Part shown: positions 36,409-45,384 of the stretch, in pieces
Position numbering within the stretch: position 1 is the first letter of the stretch
Layout: every line of letters starts with the position of its first letter
From: SLRI01 sp964402505
Lineage (GTDB): Bacteria > Pseudomonadota > Alphaproteobacteria > Geminicoccales > Geminicoccaceae
Reading direction: 5' to 3'
DNA: 64,000 nt
Assembly (NCBI GenBank): GCA_964402505.1
Contig: CAYOCP010000008.1
Location: forward strand, 1 to 64,000
Notes under the pieces: model-generated
Told to the model about the DNA's origin: nothing
Seen by the model: the letters and a program-made list of their open reading frames with translations, nothing else
The model's database searches: none
Translations under genes and position numbers: made by a program

Positions 36409-39021
36409 TCAGCGGACCCATCGGCTCCACCAGCCCTGCCTCGCCGGCTGCGGCTCGGCCGCCTCCTCGGCCAGCGCCATCTCGCGCTCCTCGGAAGGGG
36501 CCGGCTCGGGCGATGCCGCCGGCTCCGAAGCCCGCTCGGTTCCCGCTTCCTCCGGCACCGGCTCGTCCGTCTCGCTCATCAGCGGCCCCGACGTTCCTTC
36601 GGCCGCTTGCCCAAAGGAAGCCTCGGCCTCCTCCGAAAGGGGCTCGACCGTGATCTCGCCGCTCGCGACCGGCTCGGACTCCGCTCCGGTCTCGCCGGCC
36701 TCCGCCGGAACGGGCTCGGGCACGGGCTCGATTCCCTTTGTCCCGGTCGGCGCGGGCTCGGCCGCGACCGCCTCGGGATCGCCGCGCTCCACCGCCTGAA
36801 CGACGGCCTCGTCCGCGCCCTCCGCCGGCGGCAGCGCCGCCGGCTCCTTCGCGGGACGGCGCGAGCGCCGCCGCCGCGGCTTCGCGCTCTCCGCCGGCGG
36901 CTCGCCGGCGCCCGCGGCCTCGACCGCCCCCTCGCCGGTGCCGGACGAGCCGTCACCTTCGCCAGTCGGCCCCGCGTCGTCCGCCGGCTCCACTGCGACC
37001 GGTTCCTCCCCGGCCGCCGCCCGCTCCGGATCCTGCTCGGCGCCACCCTCGGGCATCGCCGCCGGTGGGGCGGACGCATCCCCGCCGTTCTCGTCCGACC
37101 GCCGGCGCCGACGACGACGCCGACGGCGACGCCGGCCGCCATCCTCCTCATCCTCGGCCGCCGCCGGACCGCGCTCACCCGGCCCGCCCGCCTCCGTCGC
37201 GTCCGCCTCGGCCCGGTCGGATTCGGCCCCCTCGACCGCCGGCTCCGCCGCCGGCCGCTGCGGCGGGGTTTCGTCGGCGGTCCGGCGCTGCACGATCTCG
37301 ACCGCATGATGGCCGTGCGTCAGCTCCGGGTCGACGACCACCTCGACCCGCATCGCGTAACGCTGCTCCACCCGCACGAGGCCGTCACGCTTCTGGTTCA
37401 GCAGATAGAGGGCGACATCGCCCGGCAAGGTCAGCCGCAGAATCCTGGCCTCGCCCCGAATGCCCGCCTCCTCGGCGAGCCGGAGCGCCTGCAGCGCGCA
37501 GGATTCCGTCGACCGCACCGATCCCAAACCCTGGCAGGTGGGGCAGACGCGGGAGCTCAGCTCCTGCAGGCTCGGCCGCAGGCGCTGGCGCGACAGCTCG
37601 AGCAGGCCGAACATGCTGATCTTGCCGAGCTGGATGCGGGCCCGGTCGATCTTCAGGGCTTCCCTGACCCGGCGCTCGACCGCGCGTTGATGGCGCATCT
37701 CTCCCATATCGATGAAATCGATGACCACGAGCCCCGCCAGGTCCCTCAGCCGGAGCTGGCGGGCGATCTCGTCGGCGGCCTCGAGATTGGTCTTGACCGC
37801 CGTTTCGTCGATATGCCGCTCGCGGGTGGACTTGCCCGAGTTGACGTCGATCGCGATCAGCGCCTCGGTGGCGTGCATCACGATCGAGCCGCCGGAGGGG
37901 AGCTGCACGATCGGGCTGTGCATGGCGTCGAGCTGGTCCTCGACCTTCCACTTGAAGAAGAGCGGCAGCTCCTCCTTGTAGAGCTTCACGTGCCGGGCGC
38001 GGGACGGCATCATCATCGTCATCAGGCGCTTCGCCGTCCGGTGCGCCTCCTCACCCTCGACCAGCACCTCGTCGATGTCGCGGCTGTAGAGGTCGCGCAT
38101 CGCCCGCTTGACCAGATCGCCCTCCTCGTAGATCAGCGCCGGGGCGACGCTCTTGAGCGTGGTGTCGCGAATGTCGCTCCAGAGGCGCATCAGGTAGTCG
38201 TAGTCGCGCTTGATCTCGGTGCGGTTGCGCTGCTGCCCGGCGGTCCGCACGATCAGGCCCATGCCCTGCGGCACGTCGAGCTCGGCGACGATGGCCTTGA
38301 GCTTGCTGCGATCCTCGGAGCTGTTGATCTTGCGGCTGATGCCGCCGCCGCGCGCCGTGTTGGGCATCAGGACGCAGTAGCGGCCGGCCAGCGACAGATA
38401 GGTGGTGAGCGCCGCGCCCTTGTTGCCGCGCTCCTCCTTGACGACCTGCACCAGCATGATCTGCCGCCGCTTGATCACCTCCTGGATCTTGTAGGAGCGC
38501 AGCAGCCGCGCCCGCCGGCGAGCCTGCTCGCTGATGACGTCGGCGGTCTCCTCGTCGGAATCCTCGCGCACCCGGATCGGCCGCTCGACCTCGTCGCCAT
38601 TGCCCTCGGTCGCCTCGCCGTCGGCTCCCTCGCCGCTGCCGTCGTCCTCCGCCGGCTCGGCGTGCTGCTTGCCGCGGCCATGGCCGTTATGGTCTCCACC
38701 CCGACCGTTGCCGTTGGGCGCCTCGGCCTCGGCGCTCTCCCGCTCGAGCTTGGCCAGCAGCTCGCGATCGGCCTGCGGGATCTGGAAATAATCGGGGTGG
38801 ATTTCGCTGAACGCGAGAAACCCGTGCCGGTTGCCGCCGTACTCGACGAAGGCGGCCTGCAGCGACGGCTCGACCCTCGTCACCTTGGCGAGGTAGATGT
38901 TGCCCTTGAGCTGCTTTTTGGTCGACGATTCGAAATCGAAATCAACGAGATGCTGGTCCTGCAACACGACGACCCGGGTCTCCTCCGGATGTGTCGCATC
39001 GATGAGCATGCGTTTGGTCAT
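36409..39021 (-). CDS. rne: Ribonuclease E
   Basis: 870 residues. RNase E cuts AU-rich single-stranded RNA and scaffolds the degradosome. The N-terminal S1 domain is interrupted, after IHPDYFQIP near residue 80, by a ~90-residue acidic insert before RRRARLLRSYKIQEVIKRRQ, as in other alphaproteobacteria. The DNase-I-like catalytic part has IDVNSGKS and VVIDFIDM, and CPTCQG is the zinc link. The C-terminal ~290 residues are low complexity with a run of 12 arginines and acidic blocks, ending in the conserved QGWWSRWVR. The ATG 39021 has GGGAG nine bases upstream. Transcribed from a long leader, divergent from the amidase. Confidence 0.96.
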   Translation of the reverse strand: MTKRMLIDATHPEETRVVVLQDQHLVDFDFESSTKKQLKGNIYLAKVTRVEPSLQAAFVEYGGNRHGFLAFSEIHPDYFQIPQADRELLAKLERESAEAEAPNGNGRGGDHNGHGRGKQHAEPAEDDGSGEGADGEATEGNGDEVERPIRVREDSDEETADVISEQARRRARLLRSYKIQEVIKRRQIMLVQVVKEERGNKGAALTTYLSLAGRYCVLMPNTARGGGISRKINSSEDRSKLKAIVAELDVPQGMGLIVRTAGQQRNRTEIKRDYDYLMRLWSDIRDTTLKSVAPALIYEEGDLVKRAMRDLYSRDIDEVLVEGEEAHRTAKRLMTMMMPSRARHVKLYKEELPLFFKWKVEDQLDAMHSPIVQLPSGGSIVMHATEALIAIDVNSGKSTRERHIDETAVKTNLEAADEIARQLRLRDLAGLVVIDFIDMGEMRHQRAVERRVREALKIDRARIQLGKISMFGLLELSRQRLRPSLQELSSRVCPTCQGLGSVRSTESCALQALRLAEEAGIRGEARILRLTLPGDVALYLLNQKRDGLVRVEQRYAMRVEVVVDPELTHGHHAVEIVQRRTADETPPQRPAAEPAVEGAESDRAEADATEAGGPGERGPAAAEDEEDGGRRRRRRRRRRRRSDENGGDASAPPAAMPEGGAEQDPERAAAGEEPVAVEPADDAGPTGEGDGSSGTGEGAVEAAGAGEPPAESAKPRRRRSRRPAKEPAALPPAEGADEAVVQAVERGDPEAVAAEPAPTGTKGIEPVPEPVPAEAGETGAESEPVASGEITVEPLSEEAEASFGQAAEGTSGPLMSETDEPVPEEAGTERASEPAASPEPAPSEEREMALAEEAAEPQPARQGWWSRWVR

Positions 39022-39152
39022 TGAAGAAGGTCTCCCGCCCGGGTTCGCGGCCGGCGCCGGGGCTGCGGCGACGAAGCGGGCGTCTCTTGGCGCACCACCG
39101 CGAGAACGCGGTCGGCGGGCTGGTTGTGATGGGACGCGTCCCGACCGTCACG

Positions 39153-39172
39153 CGGCATGCCTCGGCATGCCG
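39153..39172 (-). promoter_or_regulatory. Stem-loop in the putative rne leader
   Basis: CGGCATGC, a four-base loop, and GCATGCCG form a perfect eight-base stem about 130 bases upstream of the rne start. In E. coli the rne leader carries hairpins used in autoregulation; a similar role here is inference. Confidence 0.4.
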
Positions 39173-39439
39173 GACGGGCGCCGCGCGTCGGGCCATGGCA
39201 GATTCGAGTTTCGAGGCGGCAATCGCGCCGGGACCGGCGGGTCGGCCACCACGGAAGATGGCCTCCTGGATGAACGCCGGCCACAGCGTCGAATCGGCGG
39301 ATAGTCCGCCGCTCGATCCTCCGATGCCGTTGGGAAGGCTCGATCGCCGAGCGGGCCTGGACTCGCGGACGATCGCCGCAGCAACCGGCACGGCCACTCG
39401 ACTCGTCCCCTTCCTTGACCTACTCGTACCATGGGCAGG

Positions 39440-39468
39440 ACTATAATAACTGTCCCTGGCGACTACAA
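39440..39468 (-). promoter_or_regulatory. Candidate sigma-70 promoter for rne
   Basis: On the minus strand TTGTAG (39468-39463) and TATAGT (39445-39440) are separated by exactly 17 bases. It would give a leader of about 410 nucleotides. Confidence 0.55.
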
Positions 39469-39510
39469 TGCGATAATCACCCCACGAGATGGAGTAGCGA
39501 CGGGTTGCCA

Positions 39511-40878
39511 ATGCACCAGATACGGGTTCGGGGCGCCGCTTGCCGGCCAGGCGTGCCGTGGCGGGCGATGGCCCTCGTGCTCCTCGCCCTGATCGTCCTG
39601 CTCCTGCCCGCGAGGGTGCCGGCGGGCGAGGCGCCGGAAGTCACGGGCGTACGGTTCGGCGTCAACGACGGAATCACCCGGGTCGTGCTGGACATGGACG
39701 GGCCGGTCGGGTTCAGCACCCGGGCGCTCGACGGCCCGCCACGGCTGGTGGTCGACCTCGACGACGTGCGCTGGCGCGTGCGCGAGCATCCGCAGAACCG
39801 CCCGCGCGGGCTCGCGAAGAGCGTCACCTACGGCCGGCTCGGGCCGGACCGGGCACGCCTCGTCGTCGATGTCGGCCGTCCGTTCCGCATCGTTCGCCAG
39901 GAGCGGCTGGCGCCATCGGACGGGGTTCGCCACCATCGCCTCCTGATCGACATCGCGGCCCTGCCGCGAGCCTCCGCACCCGCCGTGGCGGCGGCCCCCG
40001 CGGCGTCCCGGCCGGCCGCCATCCCGCCCCGCTTCGCACGGCCCCGGCCACGTCCGACGCAGCTGGCCGGACCGCCCGTCGATCCGGGCGTCGTGCCCAT
40101 TCCGGCGCCGCCCGCCGAGCGGCCTCCCGAGGTCGTCGCCGCGGCGGCGACGCCGGCGCCGCCGCTGCAGCCGGCCGACCCGCCCCTGCGCCGGCGGATC
40201 ATCGTCATCGATGCCGGCCATGGCGGCATCGATCCGGGCACCATCGGTATCAACGGGGTTCCGGAGAAGGTGATCACGCGGCAGATCGCGCATCGGCTGA
40301 AGGCGCTGATCGAGAGCACCGGCCGCTACGACGTGGTGCTGACCCGCAAGAACGACGAGTTCGTGGCACTCCGCGATCGCATCGCCAGGGCGCACCGGGC
40401 CAACGCGGCACTCTTCATCTCCATCCATGCCGACAGCCTCACCGACTCCAGCCTCAGGGGCGCTTCGGTCTACACCCTTTCCGATACCGCGTCGGACAGC
40501 GAGGCGGCGCTGCTCGCGGCCAAGGAGAACAAGGCCGACATCATCGCCGGCACCGACCTTTCGGTGCACGACGAGGTGGTCGCGGGCATCCTGATCGACC
40601 TCGCGCAGCGCGACACCAACAACAAATCCATCGAGTTCGCCGACGTGCTGACGGCCGAGCTCGGCGAGGTCACGAGGCTCTTGCGCAACACGCGGCGCTT
40701 CGCCGGCTTCGTCGTGCTGAAATCGCCCGACACGCCCTCCGTGCTCCTCGAGCTCGGCTACCTCTCCAATCCCACCGACGCCGCCAATCTCGCCGACCCC
40801 GACTACCAGGAGCGGCTGGTGGAGGCGACGCTGGGGGCCATCGACCGCTATTTCGGGGTGGTGCATGCGCGAAGCTGA
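39511..40878 (+). CDS. N-acetylmuramoyl-L-alanine amidase with AMIN domain (AmiC type)
   Basis: 455 residues. A signal peptide (WRAMALVLLALIVLLLPARVPAG) is followed by an AMIN domain (about 40-150) that targets the septum. A Pro/Ala-rich linker leads to an Amidase_3 catalytic domain with zinc ligands in DAGHGG (His), VPEK (Glu) and SIHADS (His), and the catalytic Glu in LLELGYLSN. It splits peptides from glycan strands during daughter-cell separation. ATG 39511 is my choice; the TTG at 39505 in frame is possible. The order rne-amidase-mrcA-prfB is widespread in alphaproteobacteria. Confidence 0.93.
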   Translation: MHQIRVRGAACRPGVPWRAMALVLLALIVLLLPARVPAGEAPEVTGVRFGVNDGITRVVLDMDGPVGFSTRALDGPPRLVVDLDDVRWRVREHPQNRPRGLAKSVTYGRLGPDRARLVVDVGRPFRIVRQERLAPSDGVRHHRLLIDIAALPRASAPAVAAAPAASRPAAIPPRFARPRPRPTQLAGPPVDPGVVPIPAPPAERPPEVVAAAATPAPPLQPADPPLRRRIIVIDAGHGGIDPGTIGINGVPEKVITRQIAHRLKALIESTGRYDVVLTRKNDEFVALRDRIARAHRANAALFISIHADSLTDSSLRGASVYTLSDTASDSEAALLAAKENKADIIAGTDLSVHDEVVAGILIDLAQRDTNNKSIEFADVLTAELGEVTRLLRNTRRFAGFVVLKSPDTPSVLLELGYLSNPTDAANLADPDYQERLVEATLGAIDRYFGVVHARS

Positions 40879-41041
40879 GGCTGCCTCTGGGCATGCGGCG
40901 CACCCTTCACCATCTGATGCAACGACCGTCTCACGGCATCGAGAGCGTGCCCCCGGTGGAATCGGCCGCGCTCGAGCCTGCACGTCTCGAGAATGAAGCT
41001 CTGCCGCCGCACGCCGGCGACCGGCATCTGTTAGCGAAGGG

Positions 41042-43501
41042 ATGAGCGTCTTGCGCTGGCTCGTCAAAGCCATGGCCTGGCTCGGGGTCACCGCCGCGAT
41101 CTGGCTGGTCGTCGCCGGCGCGGGCGTGGCCTATATCGTCCACCGATATGCCGCGGATCTGCCGGATTTCGCACGGCTCGCCGACTACCAGCCGCCGACC
41201 GTCACCCGCATCCATGCCGCCGACGGCCGGCTGCTCGCCGAGTACGCGCACGAGAAGCGGGTCTTCGTGCCCGTCGACGCCATTCCGGCCACCGTCAAGC
41301 AGGCCTTCGTCTCGGCCGAAGACAAGAATTTCTACAGCCATTTCGGCATCGATCCGGTCGGCATCGTCCGGGCGGCGAAAGACAATCTCGAGGCCCTCGG
41401 CACCGGCCAGCGGCCGCAGGGCGCCTCCACCATCACCCAGCAGGTCGCGAAGAACTTCCTCTTGACCAACGAAGTGTCGCTCGAGCGCAAGATCAAGGAA
41501 GCCATCCTCGCACTCCGCATCGAGCAGACCTTCACGAAGGACCGCATTCTCGAGCTCTACCTGAACGAGATCTTCCTCGGCCGCCGCTCCTACGGCGTGG
41601 CGGCGGCGGCGCTCAGCTATTTCGACAAGGCGCTCGACGAGCTGACGCTCGGCGAGGCCGCCTTTCTCGCCGCCCTGCCCAAGGCGCCCTCGACCTACGA
41701 CCCGGACCGGGCACCCGGGCTCGCCCGCGCCCGGCGTGACTACGTGCTCGACCGGATGCTCGACGACGGTGCGATCACCAGAGCCGAGCACGATGCGGCG
41801 ATCGCCGAGCCTCTGGTCACCCGCAGCCGCGACAGCGTCGATTACGCCAGGGCCGACTTCTTCACCGAGGATGTCCGCCGCCAGCTCGTCCGTGAGTTCG
41901 GCGAGGACGGCTTCTACCAGGGCGGGCTTTCGGTCCGCACCACGGTCGATCCCGAGCTGCAGGGCCTCGCCGACGCGGCCCTGCGCCGCGGCCTTGCCGC
42001 CTACGACCGCGAGCGCCAGGGCTGGCGGGGACCGCTCGGCCGGCTCGATCCGGCCGCCACCGCCGACTGGCCGGCGGCGGTCGCCGCCTTCGATCCGGGC
42101 TTCGAGATCGATCCCTGGCGCGTCGCCCTCGTGCGCGAGGCTGGTCGCAGCACCGCCGAGATCGGCTTCGCCGACGGCAGCACGGCGCCTTTGGCGCTGG
42201 CCCAGGTCAGCTGGGCGACGCCGGAGCTCGGCCAGGGCGAGTTCGGCCCGTCGGTCGAGGCGGTGAGCGACGTCCTGGCACCGGGCGACCTGATCGCCGT
42301 CGAGTGGGTCACGGACGACGAGGGAAACGGCAGGTGGGCGCTCCGTCAGCGGCCGTCGGTCGAGGGCGCGCTCGTGGCGCTCGACCCGCATACCGGCCGC
42401 GTTCTGGCCATGAGCGGCGGCTTCAGCTTCCGCCAGAGCCAGTTCAACCGCGCGACCCAGGCCTACCGGCAGCCGGGCTCGGCCTTCAAGCCGTTCGTCT
42501 ACCTGGCGGCCCTGGAGAACGGCTTCACGCCCGCCAGCATCGTCCTCGATGCACCGCTCGTGATCGACCAGGGGCCCGACCAGCCGGTCTGGAAACCGGA
42601 GAACTACAGCGATTCCTTCTACGGACCGAGCACGCTGCGGGTCGGCATCGAGAAATCGCGCAATCTGATGACCGTGCGCCTCGCCCGCGAGATCGGCATG
42701 GACAAGGTGGTCGACGTCGCCCACCGCTTCGGCATCGACCGCGGCCTCGGCACGAATCTCGCGGCGGCGCTCGGCGCCAACGAGGTCGACCTGATGAGCC
42801 TGACCGAGGCCTATGCCATGCTGGTCAATGGCGGGCGCGAGATCGAGGGACGACTGGTCGAGCGCATCCAGGACCGCTTCGGCCGGACGGTGATGCGGCG
42901 CGACCAGCGGCCCTGCCCCGATTGCCAGAAGCTCGCCTGGGACGGCGAGCCGCCGCCGGTGCTGCCCGACATCCGGCCCGTGGTGGAGGACGCGCCGCAC
43001 GCCTACCAGATGGTGTCCATGCTCGAAGGCGTGGTGGAGCGCGGCACCGCGGTGGCGGCGAGCCGGATCGGCAAGCCGCTCGGCGGCAAGACCGGCACCA
43101 CCAACGATTCCCGCGATGCGTGGTTCATCGGCTTTTCGCCGGACCTCGTGGTCGGCGTCTATGTCGGCTTCGACCAGCCGCGCAATCTCGGGCGCAGGAC
43201 CACAGGTGCGAGCGTCGCCCTGCCGATCTGGATCGACTTCATGACCGCCGCCCTCGCCGACGAGCCGGCGACACCCTTCCGCACGCCCCCCGGCATCCGG
43301 GTGGTGCGGATCGATGCCGATACCGGGCTCCTGCCCGGCCCCGACACGCAAAGGGTGATCGCCGAGGCCTTCCTGCCCGGCACCGAGCCCACCACCCGGT
43401 CGGTCGGCGCCCTCACCGCCGCGAGCCCGAACGACACGGGAGGGGTTCTGCCCAGCCTGCCCCGCGCCACCGGCGGCGGCAGCGCCGGCGGCCTCTACTG
43501 A
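41042..43501 (+). CDS. mrcA: Penicillin-binding protein 1A
   Basis: An 819-residue bifunctional peptidoglycan synthase anchored by one N-terminal helix (about residues 14-33). The transglycosylase domain has AEDKNFYSHFGID with the catalytic Glu, GASTITQQVAKNF and ILELYLNEIFLG. An OB-like insert follows, and then the transpeptidase domain with catalytic serine in GSAFKPF, the SRN motif in EKSRNLM, and KTGTT. The ATG lies 163 bases after the amidase. The C-terminus is a short Gly/Ser/Pro tail. Confidence 0.97.
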   Translation: MSVLRWLVKAMAWLGVTAAIWLVVAGAGVAYIVHRYAADLPDFARLADYQPPTVTRIHAADGRLLAEYAHEKRVFVPVDAIPATVKQAFVSAEDKNFYSHFGIDPVGIVRAAKDNLEALGTGQRPQGASTITQQVAKNFLLTNEVSLERKIKEAILALRIEQTFTKDRILELYLNEIFLGRRSYGVAAAALSYFDKALDELTLGEAAFLAALPKAPSTYDPDRAPGLARARRDYVLDRMLDDGAITRAEHDAAIAEPLVTRSRDSVDYARADFFTEDVRRQLVREFGEDGFYQGGLSVRTTVDPELQGLADAALRRGLAAYDRERQGWRGPLGRLDPAATADWPAAVAAFDPGFEIDPWRVALVREAGRSTAEIGFADGSTAPLALAQVSWATPELGQGEFGPSVEAVSDVLAPGDLIAVEWVTDDEGNGRWALRQRPSVEGALVALDPHTGRVLAMSGGFSFRQSQFNRATQAYRQPGSAFKPFVYLAALENGFTPASIVLDAPLVIDQGPDQPVWKPENYSDSFYGPSTLRVGIEKSRNLMTVRLAREIGMDKVVDVAHRFGIDRGLGTNLAAALGANEVDLMSLTEAYAMLVNGGREIEGRLVERIQDRFGRTVMRRDQRPCPDCQKLAWDGEPPPVLPDIRPVVEDAPHAYQMVSMLEGVVERGTAVAASRIGKPLGGKTGTTNDSRDAWFIGFSPDLVVGVYVGFDQPRNLGRRTTGASVALPIWIDFMTAALADEPATPFRTPPGIRVVRIDADTGLLPGPDTQRVIAEAFLPGTEPTTRSVGALTAASPNDTGGVLPSLPRATGGGSAGGLY

Positions 43502-43546
43502 CGGCTTCCACCCCCCTCCGGCCAACGATCGAAAGCGAGAACTGCC

Positions 43547-44672
43547 ATGCGTGCCGAGATCATCAATCTGAACGACTCCGTCGAGCAGGGCCTGGTCCTG
43601 CTGCGGAGGCATCTTTGACTGGGAGAACGCCCTGAGGCGACGGGACGAGCTGAACAGCCTGAGCGAGGACCCGAACCTCTGGAACGATGCCGGGAAGGCG
43701 CAGGCGCTGATGCGCGAGCGCCAGCATCTGGCCGACGCCATCGACGCCCAGCTCGCCATGGAGCGGGCCAGGTCCGATGCGATGGAGCTCGCCGAGCTCG
43801 CCGAGGCGGAGGAGGATGTCCAAACCCTCGATTCGATCGAGGCGGAGCTCCGGGCGATCAAGGCACGGATCGACAAGCTCGCCCTGCAGAGCCTGCTCTC
43901 GGGCGAGGCCGACGGCAACAACGCCTTCGTGCAGGTCCAGGCCGGGGCCGGCGGCACCGAGAGCCAGGACTGGGCGGAGATGCTCTTGCGCATGTATCTG
44001 CGCTGGGCCGAGGCCAAGGGCTACAAGATCGAGTGGATCGAGGAGAACGGCGGCGAGGAGGCCGGCATCAAGTCGGCGACCATCAAGGTCGTCGGCACCA
44101 ACGCCTATGGCTGGCTCAAGACCGAGTCGGGTGTGCATCGCCTCGTGCGCATCTCGCCCTATGACAGCGCCGCCCGGCGCCATACCAGCTTCGCCAGCGT
44201 GTGGATCAGCCCCGAGGTGGACGATTCGATCGAGATCGAGATCCAGGACAAGGACCTCAAGGTCGACACCTACAGGGCCTCCGGCGCCGGCGGCCAGCAC
44301 GTCAACCGGACCGATTCCGCCGTCCGCCTCACCCATTTGCCGACCGGCATCGTCGCCGCCTGCCAGAACGACCGGAGCCAGCACAAGAACCGGGCGACGG
44401 CCATGAACATGCTCAGGGCCAAGCTCTACGATCTCGAGCTGCAGAAGCGCCGGGCCGCCCAGGACGCGACGGAAGCGACCAAATCCGACATCGGCTTCGG
44501 CCACCAGATCCGCTCCTACGTCCTCCATCCCTACAAGATGGTGAAGGACCTTCGGACCGGCACCGAAAGCCCCAACCCGACCGCCGTGCTCGACGGCGAC
44601 CTCGACCCCTTCCTCGAGGCCTCGCTCGCCCAGGGCGCCGGACACACCCGAATCGAGGAGCAGGCGTCGTAG
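43547..44672 (+). CDS. prfB: Peptide chain release factor 2, with programmed +1 frameshift
   Basis: Codons 1-23 (43547-43615) end in CTT and meet an in-frame TGA at 43616-43618. Reading resumes in the +1 frame from GAC at 43617 to the stop at 44672, giving 374 residues. Downstream are the peptidyl-tRNA hydrolysis motif GGQ in SGAGGQHVN and SPY (SPF in E. coli) in the stop-codon recognition loop. RF2 ends translation at TGA and TAA. The arrangement is the known autoregulatory switch: when RF2 is scarce, ribosomes pause at TGA and slip. It follows mrcA by 45 bases. Confidence 0.97.
43605..43619 (+). promoter_or_regulatory. prfB recoding site
   Basis: Internal anti-Shine-Dalgarno-pairing GGAGG (43605-43609), three bases, then CTT TGA C. 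Both the spacing and the CTTTGAC heptamer are the same as in the E. coli prfB frameshift site. Confidence 0.95.
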
Positions 44673-44686
44673 AGGAGGCGCCTGGC

Positions 44687-45382
44687 CTATCCGCTCCGTG
44701 CCAGCGCCAGCCACGCTCCGATGACCTCGCGGCCGAAGCGCTCGGCGCGCTCCTGGTGGCGGACCATCTCGGCGCCGATGCGTACACGGATGGCGGGATT
44801 GTTGCTGGCGGCAGCGCGGATCGCGGTCCAGCGGCGGATCAATTCGGCTGTGGCACCCGCATGAAAGCGCAGCCCGTACGCGCTTCGTCCGGCACGGAAG
44901 GCCTGGGGTCGGCCGCGGCCGCAGCGGGTGAGGATGGCGATGCCGTCCGGCAGATCGATGGCATCGTCGTGCCATTCCATGAATGGCAGCCCGGTGCCGA
45001 GGGCGCAAAGAACCGGATCGGTCCCGGCGAGTACGGTCGGTGCCAGATCCACATAGTTGAACTCGTGCGATTCGCCGGCGCGCACGGCACCGCCGAGTGC
45101 GGCCGCGAGAAGCGCTGCACCGGCGTCGAGCGCGAGAATGGGCCGCTCCTGCTCCAGGCTGTCACGAAGCAACGCCAGAGCCGGCGCTCGCGGATCGAAG
45201 GCGGTGGCAGCGCTGCCGAGAACGATCAGGCCGGCTCCCCGGCCGGATTCGTCGGCGATGGGCTCCTTGCCGGCTTCGCGGACCGTCAGCGTCAGGCCCG
45301 CCTCCTCGACCGCAGCGGCGATGAGGCCCGGCGGCGCCTCCGGGTCGAGCTGCACGAGCACGATATCGGTGCTCTCGGACAT
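44687..45382 (-). CDS. Class I glutamine amidotransferase-like protein lacking the catalytic cysteine
   Basis: 231 residues with the fold signature of small GATase1 proteins (GLIVLGSAATAFD, LLRDSLEQERPILALDAGAALLAAALGG, SAYGLRFHAGAT). The nucleophile elbow that normally reads G-I-C-L-G is A-L-D-A-G, with Asp86 in the cysteine position. The histidine of the triad is kept (His174), but the Glu two residues later is Gly176. A glutaminase reaction is therefore not expected. It may bind a ligand or a partner. The ATG is two bases after the SIMPL gene stop, which implies coupling. Confidence 0.8.
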   Translation of the reverse strand: MSESTDIVLVQLDPEAPPGLIAAAVEEAGLTLTVREAGKEPIADESGRGAGLIVLGSAATAFDPRAPALALLRDSLEQERPILALDAGAALLAAALGGAVRAGESHEFNYVDLAPTVLAGTDPVLCALGTGLPFMEWHDDAIDLPDGIAILTRCGRGRPQAFRAGRSAYGLRFHAGATAELIRRWTAIRAAASNNPAIRVRIGAEMVRHQERAERFGREVIGAWLALARSG

Positions 45383-45384
45383 TC

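Larger units (their letters stand above)
39022..39510. other. Divergent rne/amidase control region (489 bases)
   Basis: The left ~410 bases would be the rne leader if the promoter at 39440-39468 is used. It holds the stem-loop 39153-39172 and a 12-base palindrome GGGACGCGTCCC at 39131-39142. The right end, around 39441-39475, is AT-rich with TATAAT on the plus strand (39442-39447) that could serve the amidase. No gene is evident. Confidence 0.6.

Noticed and set aside
37108..37143. The run of arginine codons in rne as a frameshift or sequencing error
   Set aside because: The frame is open on both sides, codons vary in sequence, and the conserved C-terminal motif follows in the same frame.
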